DNA from: Streptomyces mutomycini
GTDB lineage: Bacteria; Actinomycetota; Actinomycetes; Streptomycetales; Streptomycetaceae
Length of the DNA: 64,000 bases
Reading direction: 5' to 3'
Assembly (NCBI RefSeq): GCF_001700505.1
Contig: NZ_MAPV01000031.1
Location: 49,412-113,411, forward strand
This document shows, piece after piece, positions 52,170-60,930 of this stretch. Under the pieces are notes generated by a model. The model made no database searches. It saw only the letters and a program-made list of their open reading frames with translations, and had not been told where the DNA came from. Position numbers and translations under genes: made by a program. How positions within the stretch are numbered: the stretch's first letter is position 1; every line of letters begins with the position of its first letter.

Positions 52170-54413
52170 GTGTCGCTGCGCGAGGGCGATCCAGCCGAGA
52201 TCGGCGGCTATCCGCTTGAGGCGCGGATCGGTTCGGGTGGCATGGGTACGGTCTTCCTGGCCCGCACGAGCTCGGGGCGACCCGTCGCGATCAAGTTGAT
52301 CCACCAGCACTTCGCGGGGGACGACGAGTTCCGCATCCGTTTCCGGCAGGAGGTGGCGGCCGCGAGGCGGGTGAGCGGCGCATTCACCGCCGCCGTTGTC
52401 GACGCCGCGCCCGAGGCCGAGCAGCCGTGGATGGCGACGGCCTACATCGAGGGGCACACGCTCACCCAGCACATCGCCACGAAGGGCCCGCTGAGCGGTG
52501 TGGAGCTGCGAAGGCTCGCCATCGGGCTGGCGGAGGCGCTGCGTGACATCCACCGGGTGGGGGTCGTCCACCGTGACCTGAAGCCCTCGAACGTAGTGCT
52601 CTCGCCCGAGGGCCCCCGCGTCATCGACTTCGGTATTTCACGCGCCGTGGACCAGCAGACGCTGACGATGACAGGGCGGGTCATCGGTACGCCGCCCTTC
52701 ATGTCGCCGGAGCAGTTGCAGGCACCGCGTGGTGTGGGACCGCGGTCCGATGTCTTCTCGCTGGGGACGCTGCTGGTGTACTCGGCGACCGGCCACGGAC
52801 CCTTCGACGCGGACAGCCCCTATATGACGGCGTATCAGGTGGTCCACGAGGAGCCGTCGCTGGGTGCCGTACCGGCGGCTCTGCGCGCTGTCGTCGAGTC
52901 GTGCCTGGACAAGGAGCCCGAGGGGCGGCCGTCGGCGGACGAACTCCTCGTGCTGCTGCGGGACCTGCCGGCCGACCTCGGTGGTACCGACGCGAACGAG
53001 GTCGGGGCGGGCCGCACCCGCGACATGATCACCCAGCATCACTTTGCGGCGCGGGCCACCCCGGCGCCGACCGCCCCTGCCACCGCCCCGGCCGGTCCCG
53101 ATACAGGGAGCACCGGCACTTCCGCCGGCCGTCGTCTGCGCAGCCGGTGGCGGCCGGTGCTCGCGGCCGCGGTAGCGGTGGCAGCGATCGGTGGGGGAGC
53201 CGCCGTGCTGCAGGCGGGCGGCATCGGGGGGAACAGTAGCAGCGGCAAGGGCGACAGCGTGGCGGCGCCGGGTGCCGCGCTTCCGGACGGCTTCGAGCCG
53301 TGGCGCAGGACCGTGCAGGGGGGCCGTGAGGACATCCCCGACGAACTGCGCTGCGTCGCGCGCGGCGACGCGCTGTTCTGCGGTGGCGGCGGTGTTGTCG
53401 CGACCCGCATCAGGGTCCAGGACGGCTCGCGGGTGTGGACGGCGAAGAGCCCGGGCGTCCCCGTCCAGGGCATGCACCTCGTGGGCGCTACCGACGACAC
53501 CGTGCTCGGTTACCGCTTCGCCGCCCAGGACGCCCCGCAGGACCCTCCGAGCGAGGTGGTGGCCATGGACGCGGACAACGGCCGGGAGCTGTGGTCCGTG
53601 CCGTCCGGCGCCCAGTCGACGGCCGTCACGGGGCGGACCCGGGACGCGCTTGTGATCGGCTCCGCCGTCGTGACGGTCGACGCTTCCAACTCCCGCTTCG
53701 AGGCCCGGGACGCGCACAGCGGTGAGGTCAGGTGGACGACGTCGTTCCCCGCGGGTACGCAGTGTGCTCCCGTCGCGGTGGGCCCACAGGTCCTGGCGAT
53801 GTGCGCGACGGATGCGGCGGTGGACGGCTCGGAGGTGCGCAACTCCACCCTGTACACGGTCGACCGTGCCTCGGGGGCACTGGGCAGGCCCATCGCGGTC
53901 AACGGCCCCGCCGTGCCGGTGGGCGTCGCCAACGGCCGGCTCGTACTCCTTCAGGAGCACATGGAGGGAACCGCGTCGGTCGGCTACGACGGGGTGGCGC
54001 GGGTCGACCCGGTCTCGGGGAAGGTCACGTACTCCCGACTGGCCAGGACGTACGAGGGGACGCCCGGCATGGCGGACGGCACCGTCTACGTGAGCGGGCA
54101 GACCGGCCTCGTCACGGCGCTCGACGCCACGACGGGCCGGAAGAAGTGGTCGCGGCAAACGGCCGTGGAGGGCGCTTCGGGTCCCGAGGCGGGAGCCGGC
54201 GCAGTGTATTTCAGCTCGGCCACCGGCCGGGTGGTCGCGCTGTCGCCGCACGACGGCAAACCCCTGTGGACGACGAACCCGCAGGCCGATGGTTCGACGG
54301 GTGAGCAGGGCGCAAGTCCGCGCGTGACCGTTGCGGGGCGGGTGGTGATCGTGGCCGCGGCCAAAAACACTCTTTGCGCCTTCGATGCGCAGAAGCCGCC
54401 GAAGGCGGGCTGA
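52170..54413 (+). CDS. membrane Ser/Thr kinase with PQQ-like beta-propeller sensor
   Basis: 747 residues from GTG 52170 (GGGAGG at 52155-52160). Kinase domain (about 12-270): GSGGMGTVFLA, VAIKLI (Lys42), HRDLKPSN (134-141), DFGISRAV (153-160), MSPEQLQAP. A Pro/Ala/Thr linker leads to one membrane helix (VLAAAVAVAAIGGGAAVL, about 330-347). The outside part (about 380-747) has repeated W-blade sequences (GRELWSVPSGAQ, GEVRWTTSFPAG, GRKKWSRQTAVEG, GKPLWTTNPQADG) of a PQQ-type beta-propeller. It probably senses an extracellular ligand and signals by phosphorylation. Partner unknown. Confidence 0.94.
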   Translation: MSLREGDPAEIGGYPLEARIGSGGMGTVFLARTSSGRPVAIKLIHQHFAGDDEFRIRFRQEVAAARRVSGAFTAAVVDAAPEAEQPWMATAYIEGHTLTQHIATKGPLSGVELRRLAIGLAEALRDIHRVGVVHRDLKPSNVVLSPEGPRVIDFGISRAVDQQTLTMTGRVIGTPPFMSPEQLQAPRGVGPRSDVFSLGTLLVYSATGHGPFDADSPYMTAYQVVHEEPSLGAVPAALRAVVESCLDKEPEGRPSADELLVLLRDLPADLGGTDANEVGAGRTRDMITQHHFAARATPAPTAPATAPAGPDTGSTGTSAGRRLRSRWRPVLAAAVAVAAIGGGAAVLQAGGIGGNSSSGKGDSVAAPGAALPDGFEPWRRTVQGGREDIPDELRCVARGDALFCGGGGVVATRIRVQDGSRVWTAKSPGVPVQGMHLVGATDDTVLGYRFAAQDAPQDPPSEVVAMDADNGRELWSVPSGAQSTAVTGRTRDALVIGSAVVTVDASNSRFEARDAHSGEVRWTTSFPAGTQCAPVAVGPQVLAMCATDAAVDGSEVRNSTLYTVDRASGALGRPIAVNGPAVPVGVANGRLVLLQEHMEGTASVGYDGVARVDPVSGKVTYSRLARTYEGTPGMADGTVYVSGQTGLVTALDATTGRKKWSRQTAVEGASGPEAGAGAVYFSSATGRVVALSPHDGKPLWTTNPQADGSTGEQGASPRVTVAGRVVIVAAAKNTLCAFDAQKPPKAG

Positions 54414-54526
54414 CTCCGGCGGGTACCGGACGCCTGCACCTTTCTTGCCGTGCCGGCACCGCAGAGACTCACGGGCTCGGCGTGGCGGACCTCGACGGGC
54501 TCGGCCGGCCGGCTGTTGCGGTCAGG

Positions 54527-54793
54527 TCAAAAGAAGTCGAGCCCGGCAGACTCGACTGCACCCAGCTGGCGGCACTCGCCGGTGTCCCCGTCCACGCACA
54601 CGTAGCCCGTGCCCACCGCCATGTCACGGAGGTCACCGCTGCTGAGAAAGGCAGTTGACTGACAGTCGAAATAGAAGGCGGCGCCCACCCGGACGCTTTC
54701 CCCTTCGGCCAACGCGAACGTCATGCCTTCATGGCTGACTTGTCGGTCCAGGAAGTCCTGGGCCAGCACGGTCGCCGCTGCGATGTCCAGCAT
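54527..54793 (-). CDS. YrhB/Imm35-like small protein
   Basis: 88 residues from ATG 54793 (MLDIAAATVLAQDFLDRQVS). The layout is an N-terminal helix, a strand pair (TFALAEGESVRVGAAFYFDC), and a C-terminal VCVDGDTGECRQLGAVESAG. This is like the YrhB/Imm35 domain found in immunity proteins of toxin systems. The assignment is from pattern only. Cytoplasmic. It sits beside an unrelated VOC protein with no toxin nearby. Confidence 0.6.
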   Translation of the reverse strand: MLDIAAATVLAQDFLDRQVSHEGMTFALAEGESVRVGAAFYFDCQSTAFLSSGDLRDMAVGTGYVCVDGDTGECRQLGAVESAGLDFF

Positions 54794-54832
54794 TCAGTCC
54801 GTCCTGAGGGGAGAGCAGCTCCGGGAAGAACG

Positions 54833-55213
54833 TCAGAGCGGGTTGAGGCGGGCCTTGAGCAGGCAGAACTCATTGCCTTCGGGGTCGGTCAGGACATGCC
54901 ACTGCTCGTGTCCTGTCTGGCCGATGTCGGCCGGGCGCGCACCGAGCTTCAACAGGCGTTCGAGCTCGGCGTCCTGATCGCGGTCGGTGGCGTTGACATC
55001 GATGTGCAGCCGGGACTTCCCCTGTTCCGGTTCGTCCCTGCGGCTGAGGATGATCGTCGGCTGCGGGCCACCGAAGCCTTCGCGAGGCCCGATCTCCAGC
55101 GTGCCGTCGTCCTCGCGATCGAGCACGACGAAGTCCAGGACCTCGCACCAGAAGCGCGCCAGCACCTCGGGGTCGCGGCAACCGAGCACGAGCTCACTGA
55201 TACGACACGCCAT
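54833..55213 (-). CDS. VOC (glyoxalase/bleomycin-resistance) family protein
   Basis: 126 residues from ATG 55213 (MACRISELVLGCRDPEVLAR FWCEVLDF). The paired beta-alpha-beta-beta-beta units are complete, ending EQWHVLTDPEGNEFCLLKAR . This glyoxalase-like subgroup reads DP-GNEFC at its end and keeps potential metal ligands (His of SRLHIDV, Glu of NEFC). Its substrate cannot be inferred. An upstream in-frame GTG would add 14 residues but lies past the typical start. Confidence 0.9.
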   Translation of the reverse strand: MACRISELVLGCRDPEVLARFWCEVLDFVVLDREDDGTLEIGPREGFGGPQPTIILSRRDEPEQGKSRLHIDVNATDRDQDAELERLLKLGARPADIGQTGHEQWHVLTDPEGNEFCLLKARLNPL

Positions 55214-55510
55214 GACCAAACCCGCTCTCAGTCTGGGAACTGCCCGGGAAGCCACACGTGAACCTGATGGGCTCCCAGCAGTAAGGACAATTCCGCGACC
55301 GTACCGGACGAGGCGAGCACGGGCGAGATCTTTTCGGGGTCATCCCTGTTCGGGCAGCCAGGCCGGGTCGTTGGCCGTGAAGCAGGGAAGCTGAGTGATG
55401 CCGGTGCCGGACCGAGTCCGGGTTCGGACGCCATGATGTGCGAAAGGACTTCGGGGGCGTTGTCGCTGTCGCCGGACGTGTATGTGTACTCACCGACCAA
55501 GGAGAACGGT

Positions 55511-56353
55511 ATGGAGCAATCAGAACTCCGCCGCGCAGTCGAGGCAGGACGGACGACCGCTTCGGGGCTGGGCCTTCAGGTCGACGACGTGATCGTCATC
55601 CACAACTCGGACCGCGTAGCACTGCGCCTGGTGCCTTGCGAGGTTCTGGCCCGGGTCGCGCCTTCGGGGCAGTTGGCTGAGTCCGAGTTCGAAGTAGACG
55701 TTGCTCGCCGTCTGGCCGGCGTCGACGCTCCCGTGGCTGAGCTCGACCCTCGGGTCGAGCCCCGGACCTACTTGCGTGACGCCTTCGTCATCTCACTCTG
55801 GACCTACTACGAACCGGTGGGACCGGAGATCACGTCGGCCGTCTACGCAGACGTGCTCCTGCGGCACCATGCCTCCCTGCGCCAGATCGCTCTGGACGCA
55901 CCGCATTTCACCGCTCGAGTCGCTGCCGCACTGGGAAAGGTGAACGACCGCGAGCAGTCCCCCGAGCTGCCCGATCCTGACCGGGAACTCCTCAGCAACA
56001 CACTCGGTGGACTGTGCGCCGCGATCGGAACCGACAAGACGCGCGACCAGCTGCTGCACGGCGAGCCTCATCCGGGCAACCTCCTGAACACTAGGAGAGG
56101 GCCGCTTTTCGTAGACCTGGCCACGGCCTGTCGTGGGCCGGCCGAGTTCGACCTCGCCCATGCGCCAGAAGAAGTGGGAAAGCACTATGCGGGGGCTGAC
56201 CAGGGTCTGATTCACCGGTGCCGCGCCCTGAACTGGGCGATGTTCTCGGCCTGGCGCTGGCGCCGGGACGACCAGATGCCCGACCGGGACCACTGGAGAT
56301 CGGAGGGGCTCAGCCGGGTTCGTGCCGCACTCGATCGCTGCGGCGCGTGCTGA
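55511..56353 (+). CDS. aminoglycoside-phosphotransferase-fold protein
   Basis: 280 residues from ATG 55511 with GGAG six bases upstream. The small-molecule kinase fold is indicated by LLHGEPHPGNLLNTRRGPLF VDLATACRGPAEFDLAH, that is HGE-HPGN (catalytic loop, with E replacing the usual D) and a VDL motif where APH enzymes have IDW. The N-terminal lobe is unusual: VIVIHNSDRVALRLVPCEVL gives a weak nucleotide-binding lysine. The changed catalytic residues leave activity uncertain; it could phosphorylate a small molecule or be a degenerate relative. Confidence 0.8.
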   Translation: MEQSELRRAVEAGRTTASGLGLQVDDVIVIHNSDRVALRLVPCEVLARVAPSGQLAESEFEVDVARRLAGVDAPVAELDPRVEPRTYLRDAFVISLWTYYEPVGPEITSAVYADVLLRHHASLRQIALDAPHFTARVAAALGKVNDREQSPELPDPDRELLSNTLGGLCAAIGTDKTRDQLLHGEPHPGNLLNTRRGPLFVDLATACRGPAEFDLAHAPEEVGKHYAGADQGLIHRCRALNWAMFSAWRWRRDDQMPDRDHWRSEGLSRVRAALDRCGAC

Positions 56354-56672
56354 ACCCGAGGACATCTCATCCCCTCGCCTCGTGCCCGCGGCAACCCGCG
56401 GTTCGAGGGCGTGGTCCGGCGGTTCAGGACCGGCGGGCAGTGGCGGGAGCGCAAGGCCGGACGCGGGGGCCGGGGACAAGACGTACCCGTCCCGGGGCAA
56501 CCGCGCCCGCCTGCACAGGCGCGGCATCGGGGCCGTCATCCCGGAGAAACGGGGACCAGGCCGCCGACCGGAAGACGAAGGGCGGCATAGGGGTCAGGTT
56601 CGGGTGAGATCTTTGGCCCGCTGCCGCGCGGGGGAGTGGGATTGTGCGCTGCGTACGGTGTCGCCCCGCGGG
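56354..56672. other. intergenic, no gene seen
   Basis: 319 bases between convergent genes, with Arg/Pro-rich frames only. Confidence 0.4.
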
Positions 56673-57119
56673 TCAGACGAGGGCGGCGACCAGCAGGGCG
56701 AAGGCGGCGATGATGACGGCGACGCGGACGTAGTGGAGGCGGTCCCAGCGGTTCATCTGCTGCTTCCAGTCGGCGGGGCGGTTGTCAGGGGTCCACGTCT
56801 TGCCCCGGTTGTTGATCGGGACGAGCAGCAGGATCGACATGACCACGCTGAGGACCAGCAGTGCGCCGGCGGTGACGACGAGCCCGGCGCCGTGGTCGTG
56901 CCATCCGGCGATGGCCCAGACGGCCACAAGTATGAGCGAGGTGATGTACCAGACCGGCATCACGCTGCCGAGCATCCGGCCCCCGTGGGCGCGGCCGAGT
57001 TGACCACTGTCGCCGGGGAGTGCGTTGAGGATCGGGTTGATGACGAAGGAGACGGAGAACTCGACCCCCACCATCACACCGACGCTCACTGTGGTGAACA
57101 CCTCGAGTGCGTTGAGCAT
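56673..57119 (-). CDS. DUF1772 (anthrone-oxygenase-like) membrane protein
   Basis: 148 residues from ATG 57119. Four membrane helices: VFTTVSVGVMVGVEFSVSF, VWYITSLILVAVWAIAGW, LVVTAGALLVLSVVMSILLL V and VRVAVIIAAFALLVAAL. Conserved DUF1772 residues include the PINNRGKTW stretch after helix 3 and the N--W--LH of MNRWDRLHYVR. Related proteins act as anthrone oxygenases or of unknown role. It is divergent from a TetR gene and flanked by that regulator's likely operators, so it is probably induced by the TetR ligand. Confidence 0.88.
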   Translation of the reverse strand: MLNALEVFTTVSVGVMVGVEFSVSFVINPILNALPGDSGQLGRAHGGRMLGSVMPVWYITSLILVAVWAIAGWHDHGAGLVVTAGALLVLSVVMSILLLVPINNRGKTWTPDNRPADWKQQMNRWDRLHYVRVAVIIAAFALLVAALV

Positions 57120-57136
57120 GATGACCCCTCAGATAT

Positions 57137-57200
57137 CTAGCGTTGCTAGCTGACGAGGCAACGCTAGTCCTGCTGCCGCTCGCTTGTCTAGCGGTGCTAG
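57137..57200. promoter_or_regulatory. paired TetR operators between DUF1772 and tetR
   Basis: Two 13-bp palindromes of form CTAGC-3-GCTAG lie at 57137-57149 (CTAGCGTTGCTAG) and 57188-57200 (CTAGCGGTGCTAG). A half-site GCAACGCTAG sits between at 57158-57167. One palindrome abuts each divergent start codon, a layout for repression of both genes. Confidence 0.85.
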
Positions 57201-57209
57201 GGTCGAGCC

Positions 57210-57788
57210 ATGTCGGTACAGGAACGCAAGCAGCGCGAACGGGTGGAGCGCGAGCGCCTCATCGTGGCTACAGCCCGCGAACTCGCCGAGCAGCAGGGTT
57301 GGGACGCGGTCACCACCCGCCGGCTCGCCGAGCGCATCGAATACAGCCAGCCCGTTCTCTACAGTCACTTCCGCGGCAAGCGCGAGATCATCGGCGCCGT
57401 CGCCCTCGAAGGCGCTGCCGAGATGGCCGCTGCGCTGCGGGCCGCGGCCTCTGCCGCCGACGGGCCTCGCACCCGGGTCGCCGCGCTCGCCCGCACCTAC
57501 CTCGAATTCGCCGCACGCAACCCGGCGGTCTACGACGCCATGTTCGAGCTCGACGGCGGTCTGGCCTTCGCGAACGACGACACCCCACAGCCTTTGAAGG
57601 ACGCCTTCGCCGCCCTGCTGGAAAGCCTCGGGGAGGTCGCCGGGGACGGCGTCCACCCGGGACTGTTCACCGAGGTGTTCTGGGCGGCCCTGCATGGGCT
57701 GGCCACCCTGACCCGAGCGGGACGGCTGCCGCCGGAGGACACCGAGCCGAGGGTGGAGCTGCTGGTGGACCGGCTCGCCGTGGTCTGA
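57210..57788 (+). CDS. TetR-family repressor
   Basis: 192 residues from ATG 57210 (GTG or ATG only ten bases from operator 57188-57200). Helix-turn-helix: VTTRRLAERIEYSQPVLYSH FRGKREIIGAVAL, about 36-68. The ligand domain is helical (TYLEFAARNPAVYDAMFEL, VFWAALHGLATLTRAGRLPP). It resembles regulators of DUF1772 and efflux genes. Strong palindromic sites between it and the divergent DUF1772 gene suggest it represses both. Confidence 0.92.
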   Translation: MSVQERKQRERVERERLIVATARELAEQQGWDAVTTRRLAERIEYSQPVLYSHFRGKREIIGAVALEGAAEMAAALRAAASAADGPRTRVAALARTYLEFAARNPAVYDAMFELDGGLAFANDDTPQPLKDAFAALLESLGEVAGDGVHPGLFTEVFWAALHGLATLTRAGRLPPEDTEPRVELLVDRLAVV

Positions 57789-58013
57789 CACACCATCCAG
57801 GCCGGGCGCGCAGCCGGGGCCCTCGAGACCCCCGGCTGCCTGTCTGTGGCACATCGCTTCGCGTAGCGCTGTCTCGCGCAGCGTGGTGGAAGCGGTTGCC
57901 GACGGGGGTCCGCGAGGTCCAGGAGACGACCGATGTCGATCAAATGGCCTCAAAGCATCCTCTGGGAGCCTGTTCGGCTGCTTGATCGTTCCCGGGCGGG
58001 GTAGCGAACTGGC

Positions 58014-59963
58014 ATGGCCACTGAGAACACATCCACCTACGCGAGCGGATACGTGCAGCCCGAGGTCGACGTCCGGGCGCTGACCAAGGTGCTCGACGGC
58101 GAGTATGCGGAGATCCGCGACCTCGTCCGGACCAACCTGGTGACGTATGCATCCGTCCTCGAGGAGGCCGAGGAACTCGGTGTCGACGCGTTTCGCGAGC
58201 GGGTGCGTGAGCTCGTGGTCGACATGGCTGCGACAGGCCAGACCGGTATGGGTTTCCCGAGCGAGTACGGCGGAGGCGGCGACATCGGGGCCTCCATCGC
58301 CGCTTTCGAGACGCTGGCCTTCGGCGACCTGTCGGTCCTGGTGAAGGTCGGCGTGCAGTTCGGGCTCTTCGGTGGCGCGATCCTGCATCTGGGCACCGAA
58401 CGCCACCACGAGGCCTATCTGCCGGACCTGATCACCGGGCAGCTGATGGGGTGCTTCGCGATGACCGAGACCGGGCACGGCTCCAATGTGCAGGCACTCG
58501 GCACCCTCGCGAGGTACGACGCCGCCCGCCAGGAGTTCGTCATCACCACGGACGGCGACGGGGCGCGCAAGGACTACATCGGCAACGCGGCCCGGCACGC
58601 CGAGCTGGCGGTGGTCTTCGCGCAGCTGGAGGTGGGCGGAAAGTCCGAGGGCGTCCACGCGTTCGTCGTGCCCGTCCGGATGGGCGGCGAGGTGGCGCCA
58701 GGTGTCCGGATCGAGGACGACGGCCGCAAGATGGGCCTCAACGGCGTGGACAACGGCCGCATCTGGTTCGACGGCGTGCGGGTGCCGCGCGAGGCGCTGC
58801 TCAACCGGTTCGCCGACGTCACCACCGAGGGCGTCTACGAGAGCTCGATCGAGAACCCCGACCGACGCTTCTTCACCATGCTCGGCACGCTGGTGCAGGG
58901 CCGGGTCAGCGTCGGCGGTGCCGGGGTCAACGCCGCCAAGGTCGCCCTCGTGATCGCCACGAAGTACGCCGCGCGGCGCCGCCAGTTCGAAGCAGCCTCG
59001 GACGCGGAGGAGCAGCTGCTCCTCGACTACGGTCTGCATCAGCGTCGGCTGCTGCCGCTCATCGCCCGTACGTACGCGTTGCACTTCGCGCAGGACGTCG
59101 TGCGCACGCAACTGCACGAAGTCTTCTCCGGCATCAAGGACGACGCGCCCGCCCGCCGCCGGCTGGAGTCACGGGCCGCCGGCACCAAGGCGCTCGGCAC
59201 CTGGCACGCCACCCGGGTCGTCCAGGAGTGCGGCGGCGCCGGCTATCTCAGCGTCAACCGGTTCGCCGCCCTCAAGGCCGACAGCGACATCTTCACCACC
59301 TTCGAGGGCGACAACCACGTCCTGCTGCAGCTCGTGGCCAAGGGGCTGCTCACCCATTACGCGAGCGAGTTCGAGGACCTGGACCAGCTCGGCATGGTCC
59401 GTTACGTCACCAACCTCGCGGTGGAGACGGTCATAGAGAAGACTTCCGCCCACAAGCTGCTCGAGCGGGTACGAGACCTGCTGCCCGGAGGCGACGAGTG
59501 GGACCAGGAAGCCGGCCTGCTCGACTCGGAGTACCAGCTCGCCATGCTCCGTTACCGCGAGGAGCACATGCTCGCCGGTGTAGCCCGCAGACTCAAGCGC
59601 GGCGTCGACCAGAAGCGCAATCCCGGCGTCGTCTTCTCGCAGGTGCAGGACCACGTCATCGCGGTCGCCCACGCACACGTTGAGCGGCTGGTGCTGGAGG
59701 CGTTCGTCGACAAGGTGCGCGCGCTGCCCGACGGCGGCAACAGGGTCGCGCTCGGCTTGCTGTGCGACCTGTTCGCCCTGTCGACGATCGAGGCCGACCG
59801 GGCCTGGTTCATGGAGCACGGCCGGCTGACCGTCCAGCGTTCCAAGGCGATCAGCCGTGAGGTGAACGACCTCTGCCGCAAGGTCCGGCCCCTCGCGGTC
59901 GGCCTCGTCGACGCCTGGGGCGTCCCGCCCGAGATGCTGCGCGCGCCGGATCTGGTGGGCTGA
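58014..59963 (+). CDS. acyl-CoA oxidase-type acyl-CoA dehydrogenase
   Basis: 649 residues from ATG 58014, much longer than standard acyl-CoA dehydrogenases (about 390) and typical of acyl-CoA oxidases. FAD/substrate motifs: GMGFPSEYGGGGD, CFAMTETGHGSNVQALGT, and the adenine-binding LNGVDNGRIWFDGVRVPRE. The likely base lies in the TFEGDNHVLLQLVAKGLL segment. A C-terminal helical dimerisation domain extends to AWGVPPEMLRAPD. It should oxidise fatty acyl-CoA to 2-enoyl-CoA in beta-oxidation. No signal peptide. It stands alone. Confidence 0.92.
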   Translation: MATENTSTYASGYVQPEVDVRALTKVLDGEYAEIRDLVRTNLVTYASVLEEAEELGVDAFRERVRELVVDMAATGQTGMGFPSEYGGGGDIGASIAAFETLAFGDLSVLVKVGVQFGLFGGAILHLGTERHHEAYLPDLITGQLMGCFAMTETGHGSNVQALGTLARYDAARQEFVITTDGDGARKDYIGNAARHAELAVVFAQLEVGGKSEGVHAFVVPVRMGGEVAPGVRIEDDGRKMGLNGVDNGRIWFDGVRVPREALLNRFADVTTEGVYESSIENPDRRFFTMLGTLVQGRVSVGGAGVNAAKVALVIATKYAARRRQFEAASDAEEQLLLDYGLHQRRLLPLIARTYALHFAQDVVRTQLHEVFSGIKDDAPARRRLESRAAGTKALGTWHATRVVQECGGAGYLSVNRFAALKADSDIFTTFEGDNHVLLQLVAKGLLTHYASEFEDLDQLGMVRYVTNLAVETVIEKTSAHKLLERVRDLLPGGDEWDQEAGLLDSEYQLAMLRYREEHMLAGVARRLKRGVDQKRNPGVVFSQVQDHVIAVAHAHVERLVLEAFVDKVRALPDGGNRVALGLLCDLFALSTIEADRAWFMEHGRLTVQRSKAISREVNDLCRKVRPLAVGLVDAWGVPPEMLRAPDLVG

Positions 59964-59964
59964 G

Positions 59965-59983
59965 CCGGGGGACAGAACCCCGG
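59965..59983. terminator. short hairpin after the acyl-CoA oxidase gene
   Basis: CCGGGG (59965-59970) pairs with CCCCGG (59978-59983) around a seven-base loop, two bases past the stop. It is short and may be weak. Confidence 0.5.
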
Positions 59984-60087
59984 TCGGTCACGACGTGGGG
60001 CGCCGCCGGGCTGCCCTTCCCAGGGACTGTGCCGGGGCCGACTCCCGGCGCACCCCCGCGTACGATCAGGGCGGGCGTGGCCAACTG

Positions 60088-60627
60088 ATGCGCCAGAACA
60101 GGGCAGGTGTCCGGGTGGGCAGACAATTGGCCGAGGTCGAGATCGCCCGCATACGGTGGGAGGAATTCCGCACCCTCGGCAACCGGTCCGGCGCGGTGCC
60201 CGGGGCGCTGCGCCGTCTGCTCGCGGCGGCCGACGAGGACGATGCCCTGGCGGCCTACTGGGACCTGGAAAACGTCGTGGTCGTGCAGGGGCAGTTGCAC
60301 AGCGCCGCGCTGCCGACGGTCTCCGTCCTCCTGGCGGGCCTGCTCGGCGAGCTGTCCGCGGATGCCCGGGACTTGGTTCTGGAACTGCTCCAGCAGATCG
60401 TCATGGGCGAGTCCGACGAGGACGAGGCCGTCCTTGGCAGCACAGATCTGGGGGACCGCTGCCGCGAAGCGGCCCGCACCGGTCTGTGGGTCGTCTACCG
60501 CGAACTCGGTACCCGGCGCGGGGAGACGGCGCAGGCCATTCTGGAAAGGATCGAGAGCGAGAAGCCGAGGCTCGCCGCCCATCTGGCCGGTGTCCGGGGC
60601 AAGTGGCGGGGCACCCCCCGTCAGTAG
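60088..60627 (+). CDS. small soluble helical protein, function unknown
   Basis: 179 residues from ATG 60088; GTG 60115 (VGRQLAEVEIARIRWEEF) is a possible later start. Helices are likely across EFRTLGNRSGAVPGALRRLL, DDALAAYWDLENVVVVQGQL and LLAGLLGELSADARDLVLEL LQQIV. Acidic patches are GESDEDEAV. A TACGAT box lies 20 bases before the ATG. It may be an immunity-type protein but I cannot place the family. Confidence 0.65.
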   Translation: MRQNRAGVRVGRQLAEVEIARIRWEEFRTLGNRSGAVPGALRRLLAAADEDDALAAYWDLENVVVVQGQLHSAALPTVSVLLAGLLGELSADARDLVLELLQQIVMGESDEDEAVLGSTDLGDRCREAARTGLWVVYRELGTRRGETAQAILERIESEKPRLAAHLAGVRGKWRGTPRQ

Positions 60628-60930
60628 CGCCGCCGCGCGCCTTGTGTGCACCTGCCGCCAGGTCGGTGCCGGTCCTGGTGGTCGGTGAGCAGCCACGCCT
60701 CGATGTCGCCATCGGTGTGCACCTCATCGCAGGCCCTCCGTACTCGCAGGGGGCCATCCTGGCCGGATGGGTGCGGTCCGGTGGCCGACAGCTGGCACTG
60801 CGGGTGTGATGTCCGTGTGACCTCCGGTCGGAGGTCGTACTGCAAGGCAGCGGGTGCCTGCATCCCGAGCACAGTCCGGCGGATCGCACCGGCTGTCGCC
60901 GGTGCACGGCGTGAAATCCAAGGAGTTTTC

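Noticed and set aside
52638..54251. 537-codon frame opposite the beta-propeller kinase
   Set aside because: Shadow frame without domain or start signals.
57129..59117. 662-codon minus-strand frame across tetR and the acyl-CoA oxidase
   Set aside because: It crosses two genes and an operator region; no family matches.
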